Of a stretch of 64,000 nucleotides of DNA, positions 24,734 to 34,915 are shown piece after piece. Origin of the DNA: CAYTLW01 sp964438735 (lineage in GTDB: Bacteria; Myxococcota_A; UBA9042). The stretch covers positions 1 to 64,000 of the forward strand of contig CAYTLW010000015.1 in NCBI GenBank assembly GCA_964438735.1. Reading direction: 5' to 3'. Each line of letters starts with the position of its first letter. The first letter of the stretch is position 1. The notes beneath the pieces are model-generated. The model was not told where the DNA came from, did not search any database, and was given only the letters and a program-made list of their open reading frames with translations. Made by a program: the position numbers and the translations under genes.

Positions 24734-27700
24734 TTGCCGCTGACCGCGCTGACCGTCTCATGCACGCTCGCTTTCTGGGCCTGCCAGCCGGAGTCCCTGG
24801 TCCCCGGCCCGGGTTCATTGCTGGATCCCGCGGAACCCGCCGATGGCGGCGACGATCTTGGCGGCGCGATGGACACGGCGATCGGGGTGGCCGATGCACC
24901 GGATGGGCTCGCGGACACCGTCGCTCCACCCCTCGACGCCGCGATCGATGGGGCGCAAACTGACACTGAGCCTGCGGGAGACGCGCCGGGGGACAGCGGC
25001 CAGGCAGGGCCGGACGGCGCCGTAGATGGCGTTGCCGACAGCGCCTTGGATGGGTCGATCGACAGCGGCGTCGACGGCGAACACCTCGATGCGACCGACG
25101 AAGATGGCGGAGTCATCGTTGACGGCGGCGGCCCGGTCGACGTCCCGGTCGACGTCGCTGCAGACGCCGGCCCATGCGAGGTCGCGGGCGCCGAGTCCTG
25201 CAACGGACTCGACGACGACTGCGATGGACAGGTCGACGAGGGCAGTTGCGATGACGGCAATGTATGCACGGTAGACGCCTGCCAGGGCGGCGCTTGTGGT
25301 CACGCCTGGGCCGATGGCGACTGCGACGATGGCCAAGCGTGCACGTGGGGTGAATCCTGCGCCAAGGGCATCTGTCAGCTGGCCCCGGCGCTCGTGGACA
25401 CGCTTGCCGGTTCCAGCGCCGGCTGGGCGGACGGGACGGGCAGCAAAGCCCGCTTCAGCTTCCCGACCGGCCTCGCCCGCTCTGCGGACGGGGCGGCCTG
25501 GGTGGCCGACAGCGGCAATCATAGAATCCGGCGCGTGACGGTCTCTGGTCTGGTCAGCACCATGGCCGGAGACGGGGTGGCTGGCGAGATGGACGGGCCG
25601 GCGGCCAAGGCCCGCTTCTCAAGTCCCGCTGCCGTGGCCAGTTCGGGCACCAACCTGCTGATCGCCGATACGGGCAACCACCGCCTGCGAATGCTCACCG
25701 CCAAGGGCATGGTCAGCACCCTGGCCGGCGGAAAGGCCGGCTTCGGCGACGGCTTGGGGCCAGCGGCCAGCTTCTCGTCGCCGTCCGGCGTCGACATCGG
25801 GCCAGGCGGGATTGCATTTGTTGCCGATCGCGACAACCACCGCATCCGCCGGGTCATGCCCGACGGCACGGTGACCACCCTCGCTGGCAGTAAACCGGGG
25901 TTTGCCGATGGCCCGGGGGCGGCGGCGGCCTTCAACAAGCCGGTGGCCATCGCCAGCGACGGCGACGGCGCATTGTACGTCTCCGACCAGGGCAATCGGC
26001 GCATCCGCCGCATCCGGCTCTCCGGTCTGGTCACCACGGTGGCCGGCAGCGGGCAGGCCGGCTTTGGCGACGGCGCTGCAGCCAAGGCGCAATTCGTTCT
26101 GCCTGCCGGTCTGGCCATGGATGCGGCCGGGCGATTGCTGATCGTCGACCGCGGCAGCCATCGACTGCGCCGGCTTTCGGTGGACGGGCAGGTCAGCACC
26201 ATCGCCGGCAGCGGGGTGCCCGGCTTCATCGACGGCGCCGCCGCCGCGGCCAGCTTCCTGTCGCCCGCCGACGTGGTGGCCAGACCCACAGGCGAGGTCC
26301 TGGTGATCGACCGCAGCAATCACCGCCTGCGCCGCCTGCGCGACAACAGCGCCGGTTGCGCCATCAGCGGCCTCTGCTGGCAGGCCACCATGCCGAACCC
26401 CGCCGCGCCTTGCGCCGCCTGTCTGCCCGCGTCTTCCTCGAATTCATGGTCTCTGTTCGCGCCTGGGACCGTCTGCATCGACGGCGATCCCTGCACGCTT
26501 CAGGACGCCTGCAGCGGCGGCAAGTGCGCCGGTGCCGCCAGCGCCTGTGACGATGGCAATCCCTGCACCAAGGACGCCTGTCTGCTCCCCACCGGCGCTT
26601 GCAGTTATCTGCCCATCGGCGGCTGTGGCGGCCTCTGCCAGTCCGACGCCGACTGCCAGGGAGTTAATGCCTGCGCCAAGCCAGGCGCCAATTGCGTGTC
26701 CGGCACCTGTGTGGACACGGGGCCCATTCATGTGACCACCCTGGCGGGCAGCGTGACCGGAAGCCAGGACGGGCCGGCCGCGACCGCCTTGCTGCACGAC
26801 CCGGCGGGTCTGGACTACGCCCCCGATGGCGACCTCATCTTCGTCGACCGGGGCGGGCATCGCATTCGCCAACTGGCCGGCAACGGCGTGGTGAGCACCC
26901 TGGCCGGCAGCGGCGTCGCCGGGTACGCAGATGGCGCTGGCAAGGCAGCCGTGTTCAACCAGCCCGCCGACGTGGCCACAGCGCCGGCCGGCATCGTCTG
27001 GATCGCCGACGCCGGCAACCACCGCATCCGGCTGCTGACTGCGACAGGCCTGGTGAGCACCGTCGCGGGCAGCAGCGAGGGATTCGCCGACGGCGCTGCG
27101 GCAGTCGCGCGTTTCTCCGGCCCCCGCGGCATTGCGCGATCGGCGGGTGGCGCCCGCTATGTGGCCGACACCGAAAACCACCGCATCCGACGCCTCGAAC
27201 CCGACGGCAGCGTGGTCACTCTCGCGGGCTCTGTGGCCGGTCACGTCAATGGTCCGGGTCACGTAGCCCGATTCTCACGACCCTGGGCGCTGGCCGTGGA
27301 CTCTGCGGGCAACCTGCTGGTGGCCGACCGCGACAACCACCGCATCCGCCGGGTCACGCCCCAGGGGCAGGTCAGCGACCTCATCGGCATCGGAAAGCAG
27401 GGCTCGTTGGACGGTCCCGCAGCCCTGGCCATGCTCGACGCGCCCACAAGCGTCGCCGTGGACGCCCTGGGCCGCATCTACCTCGCTGGCGCCGACCACA
27501 GGATCCGCCGCCTGGCGCCCCAGGGAGCCCTGATTCCGTGGGCGGGTGCTGGCAGCGTCGGCCACGTCGATGGCGCGGCCGCGCTGGCCGCCTTTCACGC
27601 CCCTGGCGGGCTCGCCGTCAGCGTGCAGGGTGCCGTCGCGGTAGCCGATTCAGGCAACCACCGGCTGCGCCGCATCGTCGATGGCAATGGCGCGTGCCAG

Positions 27701-30565
27701 ATCGGTGCTGCCTGCTGGGCGTCGGGCATGTTTTCGGCCTCGGCTCCGTGCCTGGTGTGCGCTGGCGGCAAGACGTGGAAGCCCGCCTTCGAGGGCAGCC
27801 CCTGCGACGACGGCAAGCCCTGCACGGGCCACGGCGGCTGCAAGGCAGGCATCTGTGGACCGGCACCGGCCAAAAACTGCGACGATGGCGATGCCTGTAC
27901 CAAGGATATCTGCGATGCCGCCAGCGGTGCCTGCCAGAACAAGCCGACTCCGGGCTGCAACGGCTGGTGCGCCAGCGAGGCCCATTGCCAGGACGCCAAC
28001 CCCTGCGTACTGGGCGAGTCCTGCGTCAATAACAAGTGCGACAAGGGCGATCCGCTGCAGGTGGACACGCCGGCTGGCGGACCCAAGGGCTGGCAGGATG
28101 GCGCCGCCGCGACGGCGCGCTTCAGCGGCCCGGGCGGGCTGGCATTCGACGGCCAGGGCGAGTTGTGGATCGCCGACGTTGGCAATCACGTCATCCGCCA
28201 CATCAACCACAAGGGTGTGGTCAGCACGCCGGCTGGAACGGGCAAAGTCGGTTACATCGACGGCGCCGGCCCCAGCGCAGCCTTTAATCAACCCGCCGAC
28301 GTCGCCCCGATCCCGGGCGGCAAGCTGCTCGTGGCAGATGCCTTCAATCACCGCATTCGCCAGCTGGGTCCCACCTCGGTGGTCAGCACGCTGGCAGGTG
28401 GCCCGGTGGGTTACGCCGACGGAACCGGCGCCGTGGCGCGCTTCAATCGCCCGCGCGGCCTCGCCGCCACGCCCGCCGGCGTCGCCTACGTGGCAGACAC
28501 GCTCAACCATCGCATCCGCAAGCTATGGCCCGACGGCAAGGTGAGCACCCTGGCCGGCTCCAGCGCAGGTCATGCCAACGGGGTCGGCGCCGCTGCACGA
28601 TTCGACCGGCCGGTGGACGTCGCGCTGGATCGTTGGGGCAACCTGGTAGTCGCCGACCGCGACAACCATCGCCTGCGCCGGATCACACCGGGTGGCGTGG
28701 TCAGCGATCTCGCCGGCGGTGCCCAAGGTTACGTCGACGGACCAGCGGCCAAAGCCCGTCTTCATCTGCCAGGCGCGGTGGCCGTGGACGACAACGGGCG
28801 CATCTATGTCGCGGACACCTACAACAACCGCATCCGCGCCCTGTCCACGGGCGGCGTGGTCAGCACTTTCGCCGGCTCGGGCGTACCTGACTGGCTCGAC
28901 GGCGCGGGACCGAAGGCACGATTCCAGCTGCCCGCCGGTCTGGCCTTGTCGGCCAACGGCTGGCTCTGGGCTGCCGACACGGCCAATCACCGTCTGCGTC
29001 GGGTCGCTGACACCGCCGGCGCCTGTTGGATCGGCGGCGCCTGCCTCGCTCCAGGCTTGCCCAAGGGACCCGCCACCTGCGCCTACTGCGGTCCGGCGAG
29101 CGCACTGAGCTGGTCCACGTCCCTCAACGGCACGGCATGCGGCGATGGCGGCCTTTGCCAGCTGCCCGGCAGCTGCCTGGCCGGCACGTGCAAGCCAGGC
29201 AAGGCCAAGACCTGCGATGACAAGGACGCCTGCACCAAGGACAGCTGCGACGCGTCCAGCGGCGCCTGCGTCTTCGCGCCTATCGTCGGCTGCGCTGGCA
29301 AGTGCCTGACCCATAACGACTGCGATGACGGCAACCCTTGCACGGTCGGCCACGCCTGCACCGCTGGCGTGTGCAATGGGCCGGCCGATGCCCGGGTGAG
29401 CACCCTGGCGGGCGCGTCGTCTGGCTTCGCCGACGGTATCGGTGGTGCGGCGAAGTTCAATGGCCCGGCGGGCATCGCCGCAGACGGCCAGGGGGTCTGG
29501 TTTATCGCCGATCGCAACAATCACCGGATCCGCCGGGTCTTGCCCACCGGACAGGTCAGCACGCTGGGCGGCACCGGTCAGCCCGGCATGACCGATGGCG
29601 CGGCCTTGCAGGCGACGTTCTTCCAGCCGTCCGACGTGGCGCTGGACGGTGATGGCGCGCTGTGGATCGCCGACGCCGGCAACCACGCCATCCGCCGTCT
29701 CACCGCCGACGGCAAGGTGAGCTTGGTGGCCGGTTCCGGCGTCGCCGGGTCCAAAGATGGCGTGGGCGGCCTGGCCTCGTTCCACGGACCCGTTGGCCTC
29801 GCCACGGGCGTCACTGGCGTGCTCTGGGTGGCCGATCGCGACAATCATCGTATCCGCAAAGTGACCGCCAAGGGGCAGGTGACGTTATTCGCCGGCGGCC
29901 TGCCGGGTTTCATCGACGGTCCGCTGGCGCAGGCGCGCTTCAGCAAGCCGGAAGCGCTCGCGATCGGCCCCGATGGCCGCATCTGGGTCGCCGATACGGG
30001 CAACCATCGCCTGCGACGGATTGAAGCCGCTGGCGTGGTGGTCAGCGTCGCCGGGCTCGGCGTCGCCGGCGGTCTCGACGGGCCCACCAACAAGGCCCTC
30101 CTTGCCGAGCCAGCCGGCCTGGCCATCGACAGCGGCGGCACCGTTTGGATCGCCGACCGCCTGACCCATCGCCTGCGTCGCCTCGCGGTGGGCAAGTTGG
30201 TGACGGTGGCGGGGTGGGCGTCGGGCTTCGCCGATGGCGATGATACGGCCGCGCGCTTCCACAAACCGGCGGGGCTTGCGCTGGATCGCTACGGTCGGCT
30301 CGCCATCGCCGACACCGGCAACCATCGCCTGCGCTTGTTGGCGCCCTCGGCGGGCAGTTGCTTCATCGAGGGCACGTGTCGAGCTCCGGGGCTGCTGGCT
30401 CCGGGCAAGCCCTGCCTGCGGTGCACGGCGGCCACGTCCACGAAGACATGGAGCGCCCAGTCGGTCAGCTCCACATGCGCCGATGGCGACGCTTGTACCG
30501 CTGGAGATGCCTGCGGCAAGGCCACCTGCCTGGCCGGCAAGACGACCGCCGGATGCGTGTACTGA
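24734..30565 (+). CDS. Giant surface lipoprotein with four six-bladed NHL propellers
   Basis: 1943 residues from TTG 24734 (AGGT about 10 bases upstream; no ATG or GTG in the frame nearby). A short hydrophobic leader (LTVSCTLAFWAC) is followed by an Asp/Gly-rich linker to about 145 and a MopE-type motif CNGLDDDCDGQVDE (156-169). Four blocks then repeat, starting near residues 217, 665, 1105 and 1550. Each has six NHL blades of the form VSTLAGxxxGxxDG...AxFxxPxGLA...VADxxNHRIRR. Each is followed by a Cys-rich insert (CDDGNPCTKDAC..., CxxDxDCxDGNPC). That makes 24 blades and probably four closed propellers on disulfide-bonded spacers. NHL propellers usually bind protein, RNA or carbohydrate; the ligand here is unknown. 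The leader is short for a lipoprotein. Confidence 0.87.
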   Translation: MPLTALTVSCTLAFWACQPESLVPGPGSLLDPAEPADGGDDLGGAMDTAIGVADAPDGLADTVAPPLDAAIDGAQTDTEPAGDAPGDSGQAGPDGAVDGVADSALDGSIDSGVDGEHLDATDEDGGVIVDGGGPVDVPVDVAADAGPCEVAGAESCNGLDDDCDGQVDEGSCDDGNVCTVDACQGGACGHAWADGDCDDGQACTWGESCAKGICQLAPALVDTLAGSSAGWADGTGSKARFSFPTGLARSADGAAWVADSGNHRIRRVTVSGLVSTMAGDGVAGEMDGPAAKARFSSPAAVASSGTNLLIADTGNHRLRMLTAKGMVSTLAGGKAGFGDGLGPAASFSSPSGVDIGPGGIAFVADRDNHRIRRVMPDGTVTTLAGSKPGFADGPGAAAAFNKPVAIASDGDGALYVSDQGNRRIRRIRLSGLVTTVAGSGQAGFGDGAAAKAQFVLPAGLAMDAAGRLLIVDRGSHRLRRLSVDGQVSTIAGSGVPGFIDGAAAAASFLSPADVVARPTGEVLVIDRSNHRLRRLRDNSAGCAISGLCWQATMPNPAAPCAACLPASSSNSWSLFAPGTVCIDGDPCTLQDACSGGKCAGAASACDDGNPCTKDACLLPTGACSYLPIGGCGGLCQSDADCQGVNACAKPGANCVSGTCVDTGPIHVTTLAGSVTGSQDGPAATALLHDPAGLDYAPDGDLIFVDRGGHRIRQLAGNGVVSTLAGSGVAGYADGAGKAAVFNQPADVATAPAGIVWIADAGNHRIRLLTATGLVSTVAGSSEGFADGAAAVARFSGPRGIARSAGGARYVADTENHRIRRLEPDGSVVTLAGSVAGHVNGPGHVARFSRPWALAVDSAGNLLVADRDNHRIRRVTPQGQVSDLIGIGKQGSLDGPAALAMLDAPTSVAVDALGRIYLAGADHRIRRLAPQGALIPWAGAGSVGHVDGAAALAAFHAPGGLAVSVQGAVAVADSGNHRLRRIVDGNGACQIGAACWASGMFSASAPCLVCAGGKTWKPAFEGSPCDDGKPCTGHGGCKAGICGPAPAKNCDDGDACTKDICDAASGACQNKPTPGCNGWCASEAHCQDANPCVLGESCVNNKCDKGDPLQVDTPAGGPKGWQDGAAATARFSGPGGLAFDGQGELWIADVGNHVIRHINHKGVVSTPAGTGKVGYIDGAGPSAAFNQPADVAPIPGGKLLVADAFNHRIRQLGPTSVVSTLAGGPVGYADGTGAVARFNRPRGLAATPAGVAYVADTLNHRIRKLWPDGKVSTLAGSSAGHANGVGAAARFDRPVDVALDRWGNLVVADRDNHRLRRITPGGVVSDLAGGAQGYVDGPAAKARLHLPGAVAVDDNGRIYVADTYNNRIRALSTGGVVSTFAGSGVPDWLDGAGPKARFQLPAGLALSANGWLWAADTANHRLRRVADTAGACWIGGACLAPGLPKGPATCAYCGPASALSWSTSLNGTACGDGGLCQLPGSCLAGTCKPGKAKTCDDKDACTKDSCDASSGACVFAPIVGCAGKCLTHNDCDDGNPCTVGHACTAGVCNGPADARVSTLAGASSGFADGIGGAAKFNGPAGIAADGQGVWFIADRNNHRIRRVLPTGQVSTLGGTGQPGMTDGAALQATFFQPSDVALDGDGALWIADAGNHAIRRLTADGKVSLVAGSGVAGSKDGVGGLASFHGPVGLATGVTGVLWVADRDNHRIRKVTAKGQVTLFAGGLPGFIDGPLAQARFSKPEALAIGPDGRIWVADTGNHRLRRIEAAGVVVSVAGLGVAGGLDGPTNKALLAEPAGLAIDSGGTVWIADRLTHRLRRLAVGKLVTVAGWASGFADGDDTAARFHKPAGLALDRYGRLAIADTGNHRLRLLAPSAGSCFIEGTCRAPGLLAPGKPCLRCTAATSTKTWSAQSVSSTCADGDACTAGDACGKATCLAGKTTAGCVY

Positions 30566-30683
30566 TCTCGACCCGGTCGACCTGGCGCCGCGCACGCGCC
30601 GGCCATTGCGCGCGATCGCACACAGGCGTACCTTGGCGCCGCAATCGCGCCCGCATCCGACCTGACCGCGCCCCGAGCACATC

Positions 30684-31433
30684 ATGACCATCGCCGTCAC
30701 CTTCGATCTCTGGGATACCGTCTTCCACGACGACTCCGATGAAGTCGCCCGCGCCGCCGCCGGTTTGCCGACCAAGAAGGTCGCCCGCCGCGACCAGGTG
30801 CATGCCGCCCTGTCGCCTCATGGGCCCATCGACCGCTCTGTGCTGGATGCGGCCTACGACACGGCCGACGCCGCCTTCAGCCACGTCTGGAACCAGCAAA
30901 GCATCACCTGGACAGTTCCCCAACGCCTGGCCGTCCTGCTGCGCGGTCTTGGGCGGGAGTTGCCGCCGGCGGAATTCGACCGGCTGGTGCGCGACCACGA
31001 ACACATGGAGGTCGAGATCCAGCCGCAACTTGCGCCGGGCATCGTTGACGCGTTGCGGAGCCTCCGCGGTCGCTACCGCCTCGGCGTCATCTCGGACACG
31101 GTCTTTTCGCCCGGCACCTCCCTGCGTCGCATCCTCGCCGACAACGATCTGCTGGATTGTTTCGATACATTTGTCTTTTCTGACGAGGCCGGCTGGTCCA
31201 AGCCGGCGCCCGCCCTCTTCGAGCAGGCTGCCGAGGGGCTGGGCGTGCCCGTCTCCGCGCTGGTCCACATCGGCGATCGCGAGAGCAAGGACATCGATGG
31301 GCCCCATCGGGTCGGCGCCCGCGCCATCCTCACCACCGTCGTCCTCGATCGGCGCACAGGCCCGACGGCCGCCGACGCGATCTGCACCGACTACGCAGCC
31401 CTCGGCTCACTGCTTGACGAACTGGCCGGCTGA
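30684..31433 (+). CDS. HAD-superfamily hydrolase (phosphatase-like)
   Basis: 249 residues, cytoplasmic. All HAD motifs are visible: nucleophile and acid Asp in FDLWDT (D8, D11), motif II Ser in VISDTV (S137), motif III Lys in WSKPAP (K173), and motif IV in HIGDRESKDIDG (D198, D203). The cap is helical and inserted after motif I, as in the haloacid dehalogenase/phosphoglycolate-phosphatase subfamily. The substrate is unknown. It is first in a tight three-gene set (18-base gap to the amidotransferase, which overlaps the RND gene), so the three are probably one operon. Confidence 0.9.
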   Translation: MTIAVTFDLWDTVFHDDSDEVARAAAGLPTKKVARRDQVHAALSPHGPIDRSVLDAAYDTADAAFSHVWNQQSITWTVPQRLAVLLRGLGRELPPAEFDRLVRDHEHMEVEIQPQLAPGIVDALRSLRGRYRLGVISDTVFSPGTSLRRILADNDLLDCFDTFVFSDEAGWSKPAPALFEQAAEGLGVPVSALVHIGDRESKDIDGPHRVGARAILTTVVLDRRTGPTAADAICTDYAALGSLLDELAG

Positions 31434-31451
31434 CCCGGTCTGGAAGTCCAC

Positions 31452-32306
31452 ATGCTCAGATATCTCATCATCGAGGGTTATCCGCGTGCCGCTCGGGACA
31501 AGCTCGAAGTCGCCGGCATGAAGCTGGCCTGGCGACTGTTTGCCGACATGCTGCTGGCCTGGCAGCCGGATGCCGAATTCGAACTGCTCATGGCCTGCGA
31601 CGAGGGCACCACCCTGCCGCGACCCATGGCCGACTACGATGGCATCATCTGGACCGGCACGACCCTGACCATCTTCGAGCTCGACAACCCCAACGTCGTG
31701 CGCATGATTGAGCTCGGCAAGGAGATGTACGAGCTTGGTGTGCCCGGATTCGGCAGCTGTTGGGGCGTGCAGATGGCGGCCGTGGCGGCCGGTGGCGCGG
31801 TGACCCGCAGTCCCCTCGGCCGCGAGATGGGCATCGCCCGCAAGATCGCACTGACCGATGCCGGCAGGGCCCACCCCTTCATGGCTGGCAAGCCGCAGGT
31901 CTTCGACGCTTTCATCAGCCACTACGACGAGGTCACCACCGTGCCCGAAGGCGGCGTGGTGCTGGCTGGCAACGACTTCACCGGCGTGCAGGCCATGGCC
32001 GTCAAGCATGCCAATGGCGAGTTCTGGGCCACCCAGTATCACGCCGAATACACCTTGCACGAGATGTCCCGACTGCTCATCGCGCGCGAGAATCGACTGG
32101 TGCCGGAGGGCTTCTTCCAGGGCCACGATGACCTGGTGAGCCTCGCCGAGCGCATGGGTGAGCTGGCCCTGGCTCCCGAGCGCAAAGATCTCCGCTGGCA
32201 GCTGGCCATCGACGACGACGTGCTCGACCCACAAATTCGGCAGGTGGAGTTCGGCAACTGGCTGACGGACCTCGTGGAGCCGACAGCGCGGAGGAGGCGG
32301 GCATGA
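31452..32306 (+). CDS. Class I glutamine amidotransferase-like protein
   Basis: 284 residues. The triad of class I glutamine amidotransferases is present: Cys103 in GFGSCWGVQ, and His197 and Glu199 in TQYHAEYT. The N-terminal half reads IWTGTTLTIFELDNP, as in GuaA-like stand-alone amidotransferases. A synthase partner is not adjacent, so the nitrogen acceptor cannot be named; it could also be a glutamyl hydrolase. It lies between the HAD hydrolase (18-base gap) and the RND exporter (4-base ATGA overlap), which indicates co-translation. Confidence 0.9.
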   Translation: MLRYLIIEGYPRAARDKLEVAGMKLAWRLFADMLLAWQPDAEFELLMACDEGTTLPRPMADYDGIIWTGTTLTIFELDNPNVVRMIELGKEMYELGVPGFGSCWGVQMAAVAAGGAVTRSPLGREMGIARKIALTDAGRAHPFMAGKPQVFDAFISHYDEVTTVPEGGVVLAGNDFTGVQAMAVKHANGEFWATQYHAEYTLHEMSRLLIARENRLVPEGFFQGHDDLVSLAERMGELALAPERKDLRWQLAIDDDVLDPQIRQVEFGNWLTDLVEPTARRRRA

Positions 32307-34897
32307 GCAACCAGGCGATCAGTCCCTTCTGGGAGGGCTGGGCCCGATTCGTGCTCCGTTTTCGCATACCGTTGCTGCTCCTGACGGTGGCGCTGACCGT
32401 GGCCGGGGGATTGACCGTACGTGCCCATCTGCAGATCGAGACCTCGCTCGAAGCCCTGGCGCCGCGTAACTCGCCCGTCGCCCAGGCGCTGGACGCCTTC
32501 CGCGACTCCTTTGGACGGGATGATGTCTTCGTCATCGTCGCCGAGGGCGACGTGCTCTCGCTGGATTACCTGGGCCGGCTGGCGAAACTGCAAGCCGAGT
32601 TGGAGACCCTGGACGTCGCCATTGAGGGTACTCCTGACAAATCACAGCAAGAAGCGGCCGTCGCGGCCCCGCCAGGCGGCCCCGCAGCGCCGGCACCGCC
32701 GGCGACTGTCGCCGTGGATGCAGGCGCCCCGGTGACAGCGGCCGGCGACACCGCCGCTGATGCTGACTTCGGCGCAGGCGACGATTTTGCCGATGACGGG
32801 GACTTCGCCGAGGACTTCGGTGACGGCGCGGAATCCGGCGATGCCTGGGAAGGCGAGGAGGGCGGCAGCGTCGTCGACGAAGTGGTCTCCCTGGTCAACG
32901 CCCGCAAGACGACGATGATCGACGGCGCGCTGCACGTCGGCGAATTGCTCGACCCCTTCCCGACCGAAGCCGATCTACCTGCTCTCGGTGATGAGATCCG
33001 AGGCAGTACCCTTCTCATGGGCCAGGTGGTTGGACCGGGCATGCGCCACTCGGCCGTCCTGGTCCGCACTCACCTGCTCTCGGAGCCCGACAGCGAGCTG
33101 GTGCACGACGCCGTCATCGAACTGCTGGAGCGCCACCAGGCCGACGGCTTCAAGCTCGTCATCGCCGGCCTGCCCGCCATGATGGTGACCATGAAGAGCC
33201 GCATGTTCGGCGACCTGCGCATCCTGGTCGGACTTGCGTTGGCGACCATGATGCTCGTGCTCACCTTCCTGTTCCGCCATCCGCTCGGCGTCGTGGCGCC
33301 CATGCTCGTGGTGGTGATGAGCCTGATCTGGACCTTCACCTTCATGGCGCTGGTCGGCTTCCCCATGACGTTGATGAGCAACATCATGCCCTCGTTCCTC
33401 ATCTGCGTGGGGCTGGGCGCGGCCATTCACATCGTGTCGGTCTATCGAGACGAGTTGGTCGAGGGGCACGAACCCAAGGAGGCTGTGGTTCGCGCCGTCG
33501 CCATGACCGGCAGACCGGTCTTCTTCACCACGCTGACCACCATGGTCGGCCTGCTGAGCTTCAAATTCGCCTCAGTCGAGCTGCTCGGCGAGATGGGCGT
33601 CGCGGGCGCCGCAGGCATCTCGGCCGCGTTGCTACACTCCCTTGTCTTCCTGCCCATCGCCTTGAGCTTCAATCGCAGCAGCCTGCTCGGTCGCAAGAGA
33701 GGGAGTGATGGCGACCTCGTCGATCGCTTCCTGGCCCTGTGCAACGGGCTGTCCACCGGCCCCGATGCGGCTACATCTCGGCGACGGCGTGGCCGCACCC
33801 TGGCAGTCGGGGTGCTCATGTGCATCCTGGCGGGTGTTGGGATCAGCCGTCTGGGTGTGGCCCACGACCCCATCTCCTGGCTGCCGGATGACGACGCGCT
33901 CAAGCAGGCCTTCACCACCATCGATCGGGAGATCGGCGGCACGGCCAATATTCAGCTGCTCATCGATGCCACCGGCGAACATGGCATCGCCGACATCGAG
34001 TTGCTGCGCGGACTCGAGGCGCTGGAGAAGCATGTTCACGCCTATCGCGACCCCAAGGGACGTGGCGAGGTGGTGGGCCACTCCATGAGCCTGCTGGACG
34101 TTGTCAAGGAGACCAACCGCGCCCTGCACGACGGCGACGACGCCTTCTTCCGCCTGCCGGACACCCAGCGAGGCGCCTCGGACCTGCTGTTCATGTTCGA
34201 GAGCGCCGGCTCCGAGCAGATGCGCCGGCTGGCGACCACCGATATGAAGCGCACCCAGATGACCATCCGGGTCAAGTGGCTCGATGCGACCGCCTACGCA
34301 CCCCTGGCCGAACACGTCGATCGCGGCGTTAACGAGCACCTCAGCGGTGTCGCAAAGGTGCGCACGACCGGTGCCAGCTACACCTTGCTGAGCGTGGTCA
34401 CCCGCGTCATCGGCGACGTGTTGCGCAGCTTCGGCGCCGCGTTCGCCATCATCACGGTGTTCATGATCTTGCTCCTGGGCAACCTGCGCCTCGGGTTGAT
34501 CGCCATGGTGCCCAACCTGATGCCGATCCTCTTCATCGCCGGCATCATGGGCCACGGTGGCGTGCCGATCGACATGGTGAACCTGATGATCGCCTCGATC
34601 GCCATCGGCGTGGCGGTCGATGACACGATTCACTTCCTGTACCACTACAAGGTCGTTTTCCTCGGCGGCGGCAAGGTCGACGAAGCCATCGCAGCGGCCA
34701 TGAAGCACTGCGGACGGGCGATCGTCAGCACCTCGGCGGTGCTCGCTCTGGGCTTCTCCGTCTACCTGGCCGCCAGCATGTCCAACCTGCAGCGATTCGG
34801 CGGCCTGATCGCCCTCACCGCGGTGATGGCCCTGCTCATCGACCTCATCTTCGCGCCCGCCTTGTTGCGCCTGGTCTACGGCGACGACAAGCAGTAG
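32303..34897 (+). CDS. RND/MMPL-family exporter
   Basis: 864 residues with the internal duplication of RND permeases: one helix, a periplasmic domain, five helices, then the same again. Examples are LRILVGLALATMMLVLTFLF and MVNLMIASIAIGVAVDDTIH. The charged VAVDDTIHFLYHY motif near the end of the second half matches proton-relay positions of the MMPL/HpnN group, which moves lipids or hydrophobic molecules across the inner membrane. The first periplasmic loop carries an unusual acidic, Ala/Pro/Asp-rich insert (about residues 112-190). Only this subunit is present; no membrane-fusion or outer-membrane partner is nearby. The start overlaps the amidotransferase stop. Confidence 0.9.
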   Translation: MSNQAISPFWEGWARFVLRFRIPLLLLTVALTVAGGLTVRAHLQIETSLEALAPRNSPVAQALDAFRDSFGRDDVFVIVAEGDVLSLDYLGRLAKLQAELETLDVAIEGTPDKSQQEAAVAAPPGGPAAPAPPATVAVDAGAPVTAAGDTAADADFGAGDDFADDGDFAEDFGDGAESGDAWEGEEGGSVVDEVVSLVNARKTTMIDGALHVGELLDPFPTEADLPALGDEIRGSTLLMGQVVGPGMRHSAVLVRTHLLSEPDSELVHDAVIELLERHQADGFKLVIAGLPAMMVTMKSRMFGDLRILVGLALATMMLVLTFLFRHPLGVVAPMLVVVMSLIWTFTFMALVGFPMTLMSNIMPSFLICVGLGAAIHIVSVYRDELVEGHEPKEAVVRAVAMTGRPVFFTTLTTMVGLLSFKFASVELLGEMGVAGAAGISAALLHSLVFLPIALSFNRSSLLGRKRGSDGDLVDRFLALCNGLSTGPDAATSRRRRGRTLAVGVLMCILAGVGISRLGVAHDPISWLPDDDALKQAFTTIDREIGGTANIQLLIDATGEHGIADIELLRGLEALEKHVHAYRDPKGRGEVVGHSMSLLDVVKETNRALHDGDDAFFRLPDTQRGASDLLFMFESAGSEQMRRLATTDMKRTQMTIRVKWLDATAYAPLAEHVDRGVNEHLSGVAKVRTTGASYTLLSVVTRVIGDVLRSFGAAFAIITVFMILLLGNLRLGLIAMVPNLMPILFIAGIMGHGGVPIDMVNLMIASIAIGVAVDDTIHFLYHYKVVFLGGGKVDEAIAAAMKHCGRAIVSTSAVLALGFSVYLAASMSNLQRFGGLIALTAVMALLIDLIFAPALLRLVYGDDKQ

Positions 34898-34915
34898 CCC
34901 GCGGCCCGGGTCAGG

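Noticed and set aside
30566..30683. Search for a tRNA or small RNA in the gap before the HAD gene
   Set aside because: No cloverleaf, no conserved arm sequence; ordinary spacer.
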